Assembly (NCBI GenBank): GCA_946554525.1
Contig: CAMNSE010000001.1
Location: 85,942 to 149,941 of the forward strand
Direction of reading: 5' to 3'
Origin: an uncultured Mycoplasma sp.
GTDB taxonomy: Bacteria > Bacillota_I > Bacilli_A > RF39 > UBA660
DNA: 64,000 bases
Shown here: positions 16,244-24,654 of the stretch, in pieces
How the letters are laid out: every line of letters begins with the position of its first letter
Numbering within the stretch: position 1 is the stretch's first letter
Program-made: the position numbers and the translations under genes
Notes under the pieces: model-generated
Told to the model about the DNA's origin: nothing
Seen by the model: the letters and a program-made list of their open reading frames with translations, nothing else
Databases searched by the model: none

Positions 16244-17688
16244 AGAAACATCCTTTCACTTATATTTTTAAATAAAAACTCATTATTATCAGCTAATGAA
16301 GAAAATAAATCAATTAACATTTCATAGCTGTCATCTACACTATATTTGGTCTTGTAAGAAAAATCATGATTAATACCAACTTGATCTACATATTTTAAGG
16401 CATATTCCATTGCACCTAACATGATTTTTGAAAAATACTCTTCGCCAAATTTATTATCTAGTGAAGTAACAGAGCATAAAAAGGCCTGCATAGATTTAAT
16501 TAATTGATAATTATCCATATCTATTTTTAAATTAATTGCATTATCTTCATTAATAAAATCTGAAAAAAATGTAAATAAATGTCCGTGCTTAGCTCTGTTA
16601 TTAGCTTTTTCATTTTGATTCCGAACTCTTTTTGTCTCATCGCTTAAATACTTAGCTAATAAAGACAAAACATCTACATCATTGAAATATTTTTTAAAAG
16701 CATTTGCATAATCAGGACAAAAACACATACATGATGTTTCAAAAAAATCTTTTAAATTGTTATCTTCCATTAAGAAATTATAATATGATTTCATCCATAA
16801 ATAGAATGCTTCTTGGGATTTAGGCCTTTTAGCAATAATTCCAAAATCAATAAAAGCAATTTTATTATTTGGAAGCAGTATTAAATTACCAGGATGTGGA
16901 TCTCCAAATACGTAATCACAAACCATAGCAGTTCTTAATGATTCTCCTCCTACAATAACTAGCTGCGACCATATATTAGATCCAGTTTTATTAAAACAAA
17001 ATTCTTCAATATTGTCGCCTTTTTTTAATAATGATAAGGCATCAGCTAAATTTAGTCCTTCAATATAATCCTCTACTATTATATTTTTTGTACAAAGCTC
17101 TTCATAAACTTCAGGAACTATAATATATGGATGGTTTTCATACATGTTTCTAAAATACTTAATATTAGCAATTTCTCTTTCATAATCAGTTTCAAGAAGA
17201 CAAACATTACTAAATTCTTGAAAACATGCGCTATAGTCAATTACACCATTTGGTAAACAAAAACTAACAAATTTTACGATTCTTTTTAGAGTTTTTAAAT
17301 CTTTTTTTAAAGTTTTTGATATACTTGGCTTTAATACTTTAATTACAACTTGTTTACCATTTTTTAATTCTGCTTTATATATTTGAGCAAATGAACCACT
17401 TGCAAAAGGCTTTTGTTCAATATAAGAAAATGATTCTTGATTTAAATTCATTTCATCTAAGTTAATTGGTTCATATACTACTTGATTAAAAATTTCATAT
17501 TCTTTAGGGCTACTCCACCCTTCCATGAATTTATTCATTACAGCTAAAACCTGCAAAAATTTAATATACACTCCACCCATATCTTTTAAACCATAAAAAA
17601 TTGTTTTTTTGTAGGCATAATCTTTATTTTCAACAGAAGAAAACTTAACTTTCAACATTTTTATTAACAAAGCTAATACCTTTTTCAT
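16240..17688 (-). CDS. UbiB/AarF (ABC1)-family atypical kinase
   Basis: A 482-residue protein kinase-like fold. It has the alanine/glycine-rich loop FASGSFAQIYKAE (about residue 97), VIKVLKP with the ATP-site Lys, LETDYERE, the catalytic GDPHPGN (about 264) and FIDFG (about 282). The family signature KxGQ upstream of the kinase core is altered to KFLQ. The canonical Ala-rich loop is ASGS here. UbiB proteins act in quinone or other isoprenoid-lipid handling, and no quinone genes are in this window. There are no C-terminal membrane helices; the two flanking miniproteins could supply the membrane anchors. Its start overlaps the stop of 17685..17840. Confidence 0.85.
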   Translation of the reverse strand: MKKVLALLIKMLKVKFSSVENKDYAYKKTIFYGLKDMGGVYIKFLQVLAVMNKFMEGWSSPKEYEIFNQVVYEPINLDEMNLNQESFSYIEQKPFASGSFAQIYKAELKNGKQVVIKVLKPSISKTLKKDLKTLKRIVKFVSFCLPNGVIDYSACFQEFSNVCLLETDYEREIANIKYFRNMYENHPYIIVPEVYEELCTKNIIVEDYIEGLNLADALSLLKKGDNIEEFCFNKTGSNIWSQLVIVGGESLRTAMVCDYVFGDPHPGNLILLPNNKIAFIDFGIIAKRPKSQEAFYLWMKSYYNFLMEDNNLKDFFETSCMCFCPDYANAFKKYFNDVDVLSLLAKYLSDETKRVRNQNEKANNRAKHGHLFTFFSDFINEDNAINLKIDMDNYQLIKSMQAFLCSVTSLDNKFGEEYFSKIMLGAMEYALKYVDQVGINHDFSYKTKYSVDDSYEMLIDLFSSLADNNEFLFKNISERMFL

Positions 17689-17840
17689 TTTTTACTCCTA
17701 AATCCTATAAAAAATAAAATTAAAGTCATTAAAAGTGCCACAATTGGCAAAGTAATTTCATTATAATTTAAAAATACTACTATCAGTATAATAGCTATCC
17801 AAATTGCGATTATACTAAGTGATACAAAGGCATATTTCAT
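17685..17840 (-). CDS. Small two-helix membrane protein, first gene of the UbiB operon
   Basis: A 51-residue frame opens at the ATG 17840 (GGAGG 8 bases upstream) and ends with a TGA that overlaps the ATG of the UbiB-like gene. Two hydrophobic helices (about residues 4-25 and 30-47) are followed by GFRSKK. The helix content, spacing and the IGF(R/K)S(K/S)K end match the 64-residue protein at the other end of the operon. It is short enough to be skipped by gene finders, but ribosome site, coupling and paralogy support it. Confidence 0.8.
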   Translation of the reverse strand: MKYAFVSLSIIAIWIAIILIVVFLNYNEITLPIVALLMTLILFFIGFRSKK

Positions 17841-17868
17841 TTAGTAAAACCTCCCTAATCATATTCTT

Positions 17869-17897
17869 ATTATATCATATAATTAAAGTGTTTTGAA
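17869..17897 (-). promoter_or_regulatory. Promoter of the miniprotein-UbiB operon
   Basis: TTCAAA (17897-17892), 17 bases, TATAAT (17874-17869), giving a leader of about 25 bases to the ATG at 17840. Confidence 0.6.
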
Positions 17898-17906
17898 TAT
17901 TATTTC

Positions 17907-18440
17907 TTACTTTATATACCCGTTTTGAACAATTTTAGTGTCTTTTACAACAATAAAGGCTTCATCATCTATAGAATTAATTAATTTAATTAATTCTTTT
18001 GTTTTATTCTCTTTTATATCTATAATTAATAAGTCTTTTTCTTCTTTAAATGTTTCCTTTAATTCAATTATACTTACTGCATATCCAGAGTCTCTTAATG
18101 CATCAATTAATTTGTAATTATTTTTTTTAGTTGTAACTTCTACGCTATTAATGTTTTTAATTAATCTATGAGCAATAGCTCCTCCAATAATAGTTCCTGT
18201 CATATAGCCAAGACTATAGAATATGGGAATTATTATACTATTAATAGGTGTCATTAACGCTTTTCTAGCAGCATAAAACCAAACAAATACTTCACAGAAT
18301 GCTAAGAGTGGCGTAATTACACTTTTTTTTCGAACCATAATCATTGTCCTACAAGTAGAAATTGTTACATCTAATAGCCTAGCAAAAAATATTTCAATAC
18401 AAATTAAAAGCATAATATCACCTAGTGTTATTATACTCAA
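17907..18440 (-). CDS. UPF0316 membrane protein (DUF5698 plus DUF2179)
   Basis: The 177 residues start with three to four membrane helices containing the family segment ARLLDVTISTCRTMIMVR and end with a DUF2179 cytoplasmic domain (about 100-177). This is the YebE/UPF0316 layout common in Bacillota. Its function is not established. Ten bases separate it from the upstream zinc-ribbon gene, suggesting co-transcription. Confidence 0.85.
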   Translation of the reverse strand: MSIITLGDIMLLICIEIFFARLLDVTISTCRTMIMVRKKSVITPLLAFCEVFVWFYAARKALMTPINSIIIPIFYSLGYMTGTIIGGAIAHRLIKNINSVEVTTKKNNYKLIDALRDSGYAVSIIELKETFKEEKDLLIIDIKENKTKELIKLINSIDDEAFIVVKDTKIVQNGYIK

Positions 18441-18449
18441 AAAATTTAA

Positions 18450-18725
18450 TTACATGACTTTTAATATTCCTAATATAATTAATATAATTACTATTAAAAC
18501 AATTAATAAAGCCCCAACTATTTTATTATCTTTTGTTTTTTCATAATTACGATTGATAGGTTCTCTACTATATTGATCAGATAATAAATTAACCATTTTT
18601 TTATTTTCATCTTCATCCATTAATTTTCTTTGTTCTTTTATTTGGTCACTATCCATCATTGCTCCACAAGATTTGCAGATAAAGCCGTGACTTGGAAGCG
18701 CCGCCCCACATCTTTTACAATTCAT
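18450..18725 (-). CDS. Zinc-ribbon protein with C-terminal membrane anchor
   Basis: With the ATG at 18725 (GGTGA 6 bases upstream) the product has 91 residues: a double zinc ribbon MNCKRCG ... CKSCG, a charged linker and a single C-terminal helix (VGALLIVLIVIILIILGIL). A start at 18737 would lack a ribosome site. Tail-anchored zinc ribbons are common in this group with no assigned function. Confidence 0.75.
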   Translation of the reverse strand: MNCKRCGAALPSHGFICKSCGAMMDSDQIKEQRKLMDEDENKKMVNLLSDQYSREPINRNYEKTKDNKIVGALLIVLIVIILIILGILKVM

Positions 18726-18818
18726 ATTATTCACCATTATTATTGTAAATCTTTTTACAACTAAATTACATATTATTTATATTCATTTACATTTATTATT
18801 TACATTGCAAAAGAATAG

Positions 18819-19571
18819 TTATCTACTCTTTCTCTTTTGGATATGATAAGAAACCCATAATGACAATCTATAAGGAGAAAATCTATTTAAAAAAAGTGTT
18901 AATTTCATAAGTAATGTTGGCACTATAATCATTTTATTTTTTAGGGCTTTTTTTATGGCATACTCTGCTACACGATAACTATTCGCTTCTCTTATGCTAA
19001 AAGTCCCATGAGCTACTTCATTAAATTCGGTTGCTACTGGGCCAGGACATAAGGCACTAATATGAACATTGCTACCATTTTGTCTTAATTCTTCATTAAT
19101 TGCCATGGTAAGTTTTGTTACATAATTTTTTGTTGCATAATATGTAGATAGTCTTGGGCCAGCCATAAATCCAGCACTAGAACAAACATTTAGAATTCTT
19201 CCTGTATCTCTTTTTATAAAGTCTTTTAAAAATAATTTTGTTAAAATATGGTAAGCTTTAATATTTAAATCAATCATTTTAAGTTCTGTTTCTAAATCTG
19301 TTTCATGAAATTCACCAAATAATCCAAATCCAGCATTATTGATTAAAAAATCAATTTTCTTACTCTTTACTTTTTCATAAAGCTTAAAACAATTTAAAGG
19401 GTTACTTAAGTCCATATCTATTACTGTTACTTTTGTATTTAATTCTTTTTTTAAATCCTCTAATTTTTCTTTTCTTCTAGCAACCAATATTAAGTCATAA
19501 TTAAGAGATGCAAGTACTCTTGCCATATCTCTTCCTATTCCACTAGAAGCCCCAGTTATAAGTGCTAACAA
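18819..19571 (-). CDS. Short-chain dehydrogenase/reductase
   Basis: A classical SDR of 250 residues: TGASSGIG nucleotide site near the N-terminus, NNAG, catalytic Ser in CSSAG, and YYATK with the Tyr-Lys pair, then PGPVATEF. I use the TTG at 19571, 8 bases after GAGG; the GTG at 19580 overlaps that site. The C-terminal basic, hydrophobic segment (LLMKLTLFLNRFSPY) is typical of SDRs acting on lipids or at membranes. The substrate is unknown. Confidence 0.85.
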   Translation of the reverse strand: MLALITGASSGIGRDMARVLASLNYDLILVARRKEKLEDLKKELNTKVTVIDMDLSNPLNCFKLYEKVKSKKIDFLINNAGFGLFGEFHETDLETELKMIDLNIKAYHILTKLFLKDFIKRDTGRILNVCSSAGFMAGPRLSTYYATKNYVTKLTMAINEELRQNGSNVHISALCPGPVATEFNEVAHGTFSIREANSYRVAEYAIKKALKNKMIIVPTLLMKLTLFLNRFSPYRLSLWVSYHIQKRKSR

Positions 19572-19611
19572 TAAAATCACCTCATTAATATATTTTTCGA
19601 TTATGATATAA

Positions 19612-21231
19612 TTATACTTGTTTTTGAATAACTTCTAATAATGCTGGTAGCATTTGTTTCTTTCTTGAAACCAAGTTTGGAATATATACTCCTTCATGCA
19701 CTTCCTTTAAATCAAAAGCATCCATAATTTCATGCTCAGCATTTTTGTTATATATAACATATGAACCATTTTTATAAACATCTGTAATAAATAAGACTGT
19801 GCATAAGTAAGAAGCACTAGAAAGCTCATCTAATTTCTCAATGTATAGATCGATGTTCTTTTCAATCTCATTAAAATCCATAGTCATAACTTGAGAGATA
19901 CCAATTTGTCTATTTCCAACACTATAAGATTTGAAATCTTGATTAATTAAATCATTTACACTAATTCCTTTAATACTTGATGCCGCTTTAAACATTAAAT
20001 AGCCATATTCATCAATATTTACTTTAGCAAGTTTAGAAAGTTTGCTAGCTGCAAAAATATCATCTTCTGTTGTAGTAGGCGATTTAAAAAGCATTGTGTC
20101 TGAAAGAATAGCACTAAGCATAATTCCTGCTATGTTTCTTGGAATAGTTATTTTTCTTTCAACAAACATATTATAAATTATAGTACATGTACATCCGACA
20201 GGCATACTTCTAAAATTAATTGGAACATTAGTCCCGATTGAACCCAAATTATGGTGATCTATAATTTCTACAATTTGTGCTTCTTCTATTCCTATAGCAC
20301 TTTGCGAAAAACTATTGTGATCTACCATAATTACTTTTTGTCTTTCATAATTATCAGCATTTGTAACTTTTAGGGTTCCTAAACATTCATTTTTATTGTT
20401 AATAACTGGGTAATTTGTGTGTCCTTCATTATTTGCTAAGCTTAAAAAGTCTGTACGATAATCCTTATTATTTATAGTAATTGGTTTAGAATTCATATTA
20501 ATTGTTTTAATCTTATTACTAATAGTAGTTCTACTTGCCGTTTCAAAACTAGAGAATTTACTTGTAATAATATTAACTTTATTCTTTTTAGCTTTTTCAA
20601 GTAATTCTTTTGGAAGGACATGATTTCCTGTAAGAATAATTAATCTTACCTTAGAATCAATAGCGTATTCTAATATTTTATAACGGTCTCCAACAATTAA
20701 AATATCGTCCTGCGTTAATGATACTTCTTCTTGAAATGTTTTACTTTGAAAAGACGCGACTATTATATTTCCAGAAATTTCTTTATCATAGGAAAGTGTT
20801 GCTTCTCCTTCAAGTGATTTTACAATATTATCATAAGATGTATTTACATTTCTTTTATCTCCATCTATTAAATATTTAGCTATCTCTTTTAAAGTAACAA
20901 ATCCTGTTAATATTTTTTTATCATCCACAAGTGGAATAGCAGTAATATTATTTTTTTGCATATAGGCAAAAGTTTGCATAATAGATTCATCCTCATGAAC
21001 TATGGCTTTTTTATTATATTTTATATCTTTTATTTTAACTTTTGTATCATTTAAATAATCTGGTTCTTTTACTCCGAAATAATCTAGGGCAAATTTTGTC
21101 TCTAAGTTTATATGTCCTAACACTTTAGGTACAGTATTTCTTCCTTCTTCATTAAGTAAATAAGATAAAGCTATACTTGAACATACACTATCAGTATCAG
21201 GGTTTAAATGTCCAAATACAAATGTCTGCAT
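19612..21231 (-). CDS. ppaC: Manganese-dependent inorganic pyrophosphatase with CBS and DRTGG domains
   Basis: A family II pyrophosphatase of the nucleotide-regulated type, 539 residues. The DHH domain begins FGHLNPDTDS; two CBS motifs flank a DRTGG domain in an insert of about 240 residues. VDHN, EIIDHHNLG and the DHHA2 end with SRKKQ follow. CBS-type enzymes are inhibited by AMP/ADP and activated by ATP or diadenosine polyphosphates. The ATG at 21231 begins MQTFVFGHLNPD, matching the family N-terminus; upstream codons to 21261 add nothing conserved. Confidence 0.92.
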   Translation of the reverse strand: MQTFVFGHLNPDTDSVCSSIALSYLLNEEGRNTVPKVLGHINLETKFALDYFGVKEPDYLNDTKVKIKDIKYNKKAIVHEDESIMQTFAYMQKNNITAIPLVDDKKILTGFVTLKEIAKYLIDGDKRNVNTSYDNIVKSLEGEATLSYDKEISGNIIVASFQSKTFQEEVSLTQDDILIVGDRYKILEYAIDSKVRLIILTGNHVLPKELLEKAKKNKVNIITSKFSSFETASRTTISNKIKTINMNSKPITINNKDYRTDFLSLANNEGHTNYPVINNKNECLGTLKVTNADNYERQKVIMVDHNSFSQSAIGIEEAQIVEIIDHHNLGSIGTNVPINFRSMPVGCTCTIIYNMFVERKITIPRNIAGIMLSAILSDTMLFKSPTTTEDDIFAASKLSKLAKVNIDEYGYLMFKAASSIKGISVNDLINQDFKSYSVGNRQIGISQVMTMDFNEIEKNIDLYIEKLDELSSASYLCTVLFITDVYKNGSYVIYNKNAEHEIMDAFDLKEVHEGVYIPNLVSRKKQMLPALLEVIQKQV

Positions 21232-21310
21232 AATCCCCACTTCTTTCTTTGTTAAAATCATATCATAAATTTAAGAAAAATAAAAGCAAAAGAAGTTATT
21301 ACTTAGCAAA

Positions 21311-21337
21311 TAAAAAAGAGATAATATTAATTATCTC
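21311..21337 (-). terminator. Terminator overlapping the stop of the Ig-like membrane protein
   Basis: GAGATAA (21318-21324) pairs with TTATCTC (21331-21337), followed on the minus strand by TTTTTTATTT. One arm contains the TAA stop codon. Confidence 0.7.
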
Positions 21338-22617
21338 CCGAACGAGCAATCATACCCAGCGCCATTATATAAACTTTTTATTTCTCCAATTGCTTCTGGT
21401 ATCTTTGCATTCATTTCTGTTTCTAATTCTTCAACTGTTAAATTTTTAGAAATAACAATTCTTTTTGCTTCGTCATTGAATGTTGGAACTCCAGTGATGT
21501 TTTGAATTGTAATTTTATCAGTATTTTTACTGCTTTCTTTTATTTCATTGTATTCTGTATCAGATTCATATGTAAATATATATTCTCTTATAGCACTTTT
21601 ATTAAACATATTGTCTACGGAACCTATTTTTGTTTTTTCTAAATAACTATTAACATTTTTTGAACATACTAAGTATAGTTCCGCATACGTTGCACTAACC
21701 TTTAGGTTACCTACTACTTCAGTAGCATTGCCACTAGCATCTTTTACAATAATATCAACTTTATAATCTGATTCTGTTTTTACATGTTCTTTTACTTTAT
21801 TTTCATCTTTAAACTCATAAGTACAAGCTGTATTATCATTATCACATGAAACAATAAAATCTTCTGGTTTAACACTTCCATCAATTCCTATAGTTACATC
21901 TTTTGTTTTTACAGTTGGTGGGATCGTATCGACAATTTTTGCTTTTCCAGTATATTTTGTTCCATTACATGTAACGGTAAAAGTATACTCTGCATTTATT
22001 GTGTTAGTATCTGTAATGTTACTAACATCTAAGGCACAAGTTGAGGAATCTATATTATTAAAGACAGCATAATCTTTGATATCAGTTGAGACATCAGAGC
22101 CCATTTCAATATTAACTTCTTTAGCTGTTACACTTGCCTTTTTAAAAGATGGCAATTTGATCATCCCTTGGTGTAGTAACATATAAATGATACTAGCCAC
22201 AATTACTAATGATAATATTATAACAATAATAAAAGTTGTTTTATTTGTTTTCTTTTTATTTGGTCCAGCATTATTGTTTGGTGAGGGCACTGCCCCATCA
22301 TTATTCATTATAGGTGGAACAGTTCCAATATCGTTAAATACAGGAGCACTATATTGATTGATTGCTTGTGGAATATCATAGCTAGTACTAAGTGGTTCTA
22401 CAGGTGGTATACTACTAACTATAGGATCATTCATTCCCATATTTTCCATTGGAGAACTGTCTAAGCTTTCAATAGCCGCATCAACTAATTGTGTTGGCTG
22501 TGTATCTACTGGACTAACTGGTGGAATATCAGATAATCCAATATTTGGCTCATTACCTATATTTCCAAGCGAAAATGCATTCAAATCTTCATTTTGATTG
22601 TTTGGTGTATTATTCAT
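21331..22617 (-). CDS. Single-pass membrane protein with disordered N-terminus and Ig-like extracellular domains
   Basis: Four hundred and twenty-eight residues: about 120 Asn/Pro/Ser-rich residues, a basic patch (KKKTNK), one transmembrane helix (about 128-149), then two Ig/cadherin-like beta domains (with VDTIPPTVKTKDVT and VKDASGNATEVVGNLKV) and a C-terminal alpha/beta domain with paired cysteines. Orientation is N-in. The extracellular repeats resemble DUF5011-type modules of surface proteins. Function unknown; no sortase motif. Confidence 0.7.
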   Translation of the reverse strand: MNNTPNNQNEDLNAFSLGNIGNEPNIGLSDIPPVSPVDTQPTQLVDAAIESLDSSPMENMGMNDPIVSSIPPVEPLSTSYDIPQAINQYSAPVFNDIGTVPPIMNNDGAVPSPNNNAGPNKKKTNKTTFIIVIILSLVIVASIIYMLLHQGMIKLPSFKKASVTAKEVNIEMGSDVSTDIKDYAVFNNIDSSTCALDVSNITDTNTINAEYTFTVTCNGTKYTGKAKIVDTIPPTVKTKDVTIGIDGSVKPEDFIVSCDNDNTACTYEFKDENKVKEHVKTESDYKVDIIVKDASGNATEVVGNLKVSATYAELYLVCSKNVNSYLEKTKIGSVDNMFNKSAIREYIFTYESDTEYNEIKESSKNTDKITIQNITGVPTFNDEAKRIVISKNLTVEELETEMNAKIPEAIGEIKSLYNGAGYDCSFGR

Positions 22618-22722
22618 ACAACTTCCCCTTTTCTATAATCCCTTATTATAGTTAATTATATCGTAAAGTAGCCTAAAATGCAATAGCCTATTAATATATT
22701 AAATTTACTTATTATAAAAAGT

Positions 22723-23361
22723 TTATGCTAACGTTTCATTTTTTTCTGCGACTAAATAGTTAATCTTAACTCCATTTATCATAAACTTTGTTTCATATTC
22801 TGTAGGAATATTGGGAATTTCACTATTTGCTAAATCAAGATTAACATCCTTTATAATATACCCATATTCACTAAGACTTACAATTGAGCTTGAAAATAAA
22901 ATAATATTATCAGTTTTCATGATTATTTTTTTAGTATCATTAAAAACGGAATCATAAATTTTCAAAAATATATCGCTTGTAAGTCTTCTTTTGGCAGTTC
23001 GCTTCTTAGGCCATGGATCAGAAAAGTTTAAATATATAGTTGATATTTCATGAGAAAAAACTTTTTCTAAATTTAGAGCATCCATATTAATTATTCTTAA
23101 ATTAGGAAGTGAATCAGGATATTTTTTAATAGCTCTAGCAATTACACCAGTATATTTTTCGATTCCAATAAAATTAATATTCGGATAAGTTTTGGCCATA
23201 TTATAAATAAAGCTCCCTTTCCCCATACCAATTTCCAAATGAATAGGATTACTATTTTGAAATTCTTTTTGCCAAATGCCAATATTTTTTTCAGGATTAT
23301 TCTCTAAATAAGAGCAATTATCTAATAATAATTCTTTATCTTTTAAGTTTCTTAAACGCAT
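22723..23361 (-). CDS. trmB: tRNA (guanine-N7-)-methyltransferase
   Basis: TrmB methylates G46 of tRNA with SAM. The 212-residue protein has the SAM loop LEIGMGKGSF (about 42-51), IGIEKYTGV, NMDAL, and the family signature FSDPWPKKRTAKRRL (about 113-127), then PTEYETKF near the end. The length is normal. It has a monocistronic arrangement, divergent from the small gene at 23422. Confidence 0.95.
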   Translation of the reverse strand: MRLRNLKDKELLLDNCSYLENNPEKNIGIWQKEFQNSNPIHLEIGMGKGSFIYNMAKTYPNINFIGIEKYTGVIARAIKKYPDSLPNLRIINMDALNLEKVFSHEISTIYLNFSDPWPKKRTAKRRLTSDIFLKIYDSVFNDTKKIIMKTDNIILFSSSIVSLSEYGYIIKDVNLDLANSEIPNIPTEYETKFMINGVKINYLVAEKNETLA

Positions 23362-23421
23362 AGTTATTTATCACTACTTTCTATATATAAGCATATAATG
23401 AAATTGAAAGGAAGATTATAA

Positions 23422-23775
23422 ATGAAAAAAGATCGGAACGCTTTTTTTCAAGAATCTAGCTATTTTAATCAAACATCAATGCCCGGTGGAATGGCTGCAA
23501 ATCAACCATTTGTAGCAAATGCTCAAGCACAGCAAAGTTTTTATGCTGGTCCCGGTATGCCAAATATGCAAATGCCTAATAATTATAACATGAATACTCC
23601 TCAAATGGCAAATAATACTCCCATAAATAATGATTATAGTGATATCGAAAGTAGGCTTTCTAAAATAGAAAGAAATTTAAATAGAATTGACGCTAGATTA
23701 TCAAAACTAGAAAACCAAGGATTATTCACAACAGATGATATAATTGACAATTCTACTAATATGTATATGGTCTAA
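23422..23775 (+). CDS. Low-complexity protein with C-terminal coiled coil
   Basis: Of 117 residues, the first 75 are rich in Asn, Met, Gln, Pro and Ala (QMPNNYNMNTPQM type). The last 45 hold a strong heptad region (IESRLSKIERNLNRIDARLSKLE). GAAAGGAAG lies 9 bases before the ATG. A low-complexity, coat-like head plus a short trimer- or dimer-forming helix suggests an assembly or surface protein. No family recognised. It converges on pncC with a 4-base overlap. Confidence 0.65.
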   Translation: MKKDRNAFFQESSYFNQTSMPGGMAANQPFVANAQAQQSFYAGPGMPNMQMPNNYNMNTPQMANNTPINNDYSDIESRLSKIERNLNRIDARLSKLENQGLFTTDDIIDNSTNMYMV

Positions 23776-24233
23776 TTTAGACCTTTTTTTAGTTTTTCAT
23801 TAAATAAATTTACAAAAGCCGCAATTACTTGTAATTTTTCATTATGTCTATTATCATGTTCAATATCTATATGAGATTCAAAATATTCATTATTTCTTTT
23901 ATCATATATTGCTAAATTAACACTTTCTTCTATATCTGTTAATCTTCCGGTAATTCCAACACCTATATCGCTATTAGAAAATTCTGATATTTTAAGGGCC
24001 ATATCTTTTGCTATCGCCATACTATAAACTGTATAAGTATCAATTATATTTTTACTTACACCCATTTTTACTTTATACTCATTAGAATAAGTAACGGCGC
24101 TAAATTTTAAAATATTACTAGCTCCAGGAACGTCTGTTATTAGGCTTGCAAGAAGTCCTCCTGTACATGATTCCATAGCACTTATTGTTAAATGATTATC
24201 TTTTAAAAACTTTACTATACTTGTTAAATCCAT
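23772..24233 (-). CDS. pncC: Nicotinamide-nucleotide amidohydrolase, CinA C-terminal type (PncC)
   Basis: The 153-residue protein equals the CinA C-terminal domain alone: AMESCTGGLLASLITDVPGAS (Ser-Cys-Thr-Gly-Gly active region, residues about 19-38), TYSNEYKVKMGV and GITGRLTD. The enzyme deamidates NMN to nicotinic acid mononucleotide in pyridine nucleotide salvage. There is no N-terminal COG1058 domain. The family GxxGP motif reads GITGRL here instead of GIAGPGGG, a local deviation in a usually conserved loop. Confidence 0.85.
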   Translation of the reverse strand: MDLTSIVKFLKDNHLTISAMESCTGGLLASLITDVPGASNILKFSAVTYSNEYKVKMGVSKNIIDTYTVYSMAIAKDMALKISEFSNSDIGVGITGRLTDIEESVNLAIYDKRNNEYFESHIDIEHDNRHNEKLQVIAAFVNLFNEKLKKGLN

Positions 24234-24280
24234 ATCATCACCCTATACTTATTTTATCATAATTAATTATTATAACAAAG

Positions 24281-24306
24281 AAAAAAAGTTCTATCTGGAA
24301 CTCTTT
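24281..24306. terminator. Bidirectional terminator
   Basis: AGTTC (24287-24291) and GAACT (24298-24302) with an A run on the left and T run on the right; on the minus strand the tail is TTTTTTTC. It serves the small gene ending at 24307. Confidence 0.6.
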
Positions 24307-24561
24307 TTAACGACCATACGGCCCTGGTACATATCCTCCATATGAATAGTAAGAATATGGTGCGCCTGGGGTATAATTTGGCGGATAATAACCTTGTCCT
24401 CCTGGATATCCTCCTTGTGGCGCAACATTATAAATTGGTCTTGGTCTAGTTAACCCTACTGCAGCTCCACCAACTAAAGCGCCAGTTAAAAATGGAAAGA
24501 AGAAAAATCTATCTCCATTTGTAGGTCTCATTGGTCTATTTTGATATATCCCTTGATTCAT
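24307..24561 (-). CDS. Gly/Pro/Tyr-rich small protein
   Basis: Eighty-four residues. A basic N-terminus and one hydrophobic glycine-rich segment (FFFFPFLTGALVGGAAVGL) precede a C-terminal half of Gly, Pro and Tyr repeats (GGYPGGQGYYPP, YSYYSYGGYVPGPYG). Such sequences occur in spore-coat-like and surface-assembly proteins, but no sporulation gene is in the window. GGTGG lies upstream of the ATG. No function assigned. Confidence 0.65.
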   Translation of the reverse strand: MNQGIYQNRPMRPTNGDRFFFFPFLTGALVGGAAVGLTRPRPIYNVAPQGGYPGGQGYYPPNYTPGAPYSYYSYGGYVPGPYGR

Positions 24562-24629
24562 AAATAATCCACCTTTCTAATATAATGTATGCAAGCATTT
24601 TTGAAGATAATAGACATAGGCCTAAATAA

Positions 24630-24652
24630 AAAGAAAAAGAGCTAAAGCTCTT
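24630..24652 (-). terminator. Terminator of 24655..25563
   Basis: AAGAGC/GCTCTT stem with a TTTA loop, then TTTCTTTTTATTT on the minus strand. Confidence 0.75.
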
Positions 24653-24654
24653 AA

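Noticed and set aside
16240-17688. UbiB-like gene as evidence of a quinone pathway
   Set aside because: No quinone biosynthesis genes occur in the window, and UbiB relatives exist in bacteria without ubiquinone.
4984-17840. Use of genetic code 4 (UGA as Trp), as in mycoplasmas
   Set aside because: Several genes end at UGA with proper downstream signals, and conserved Trp residues are encoded by TGG.
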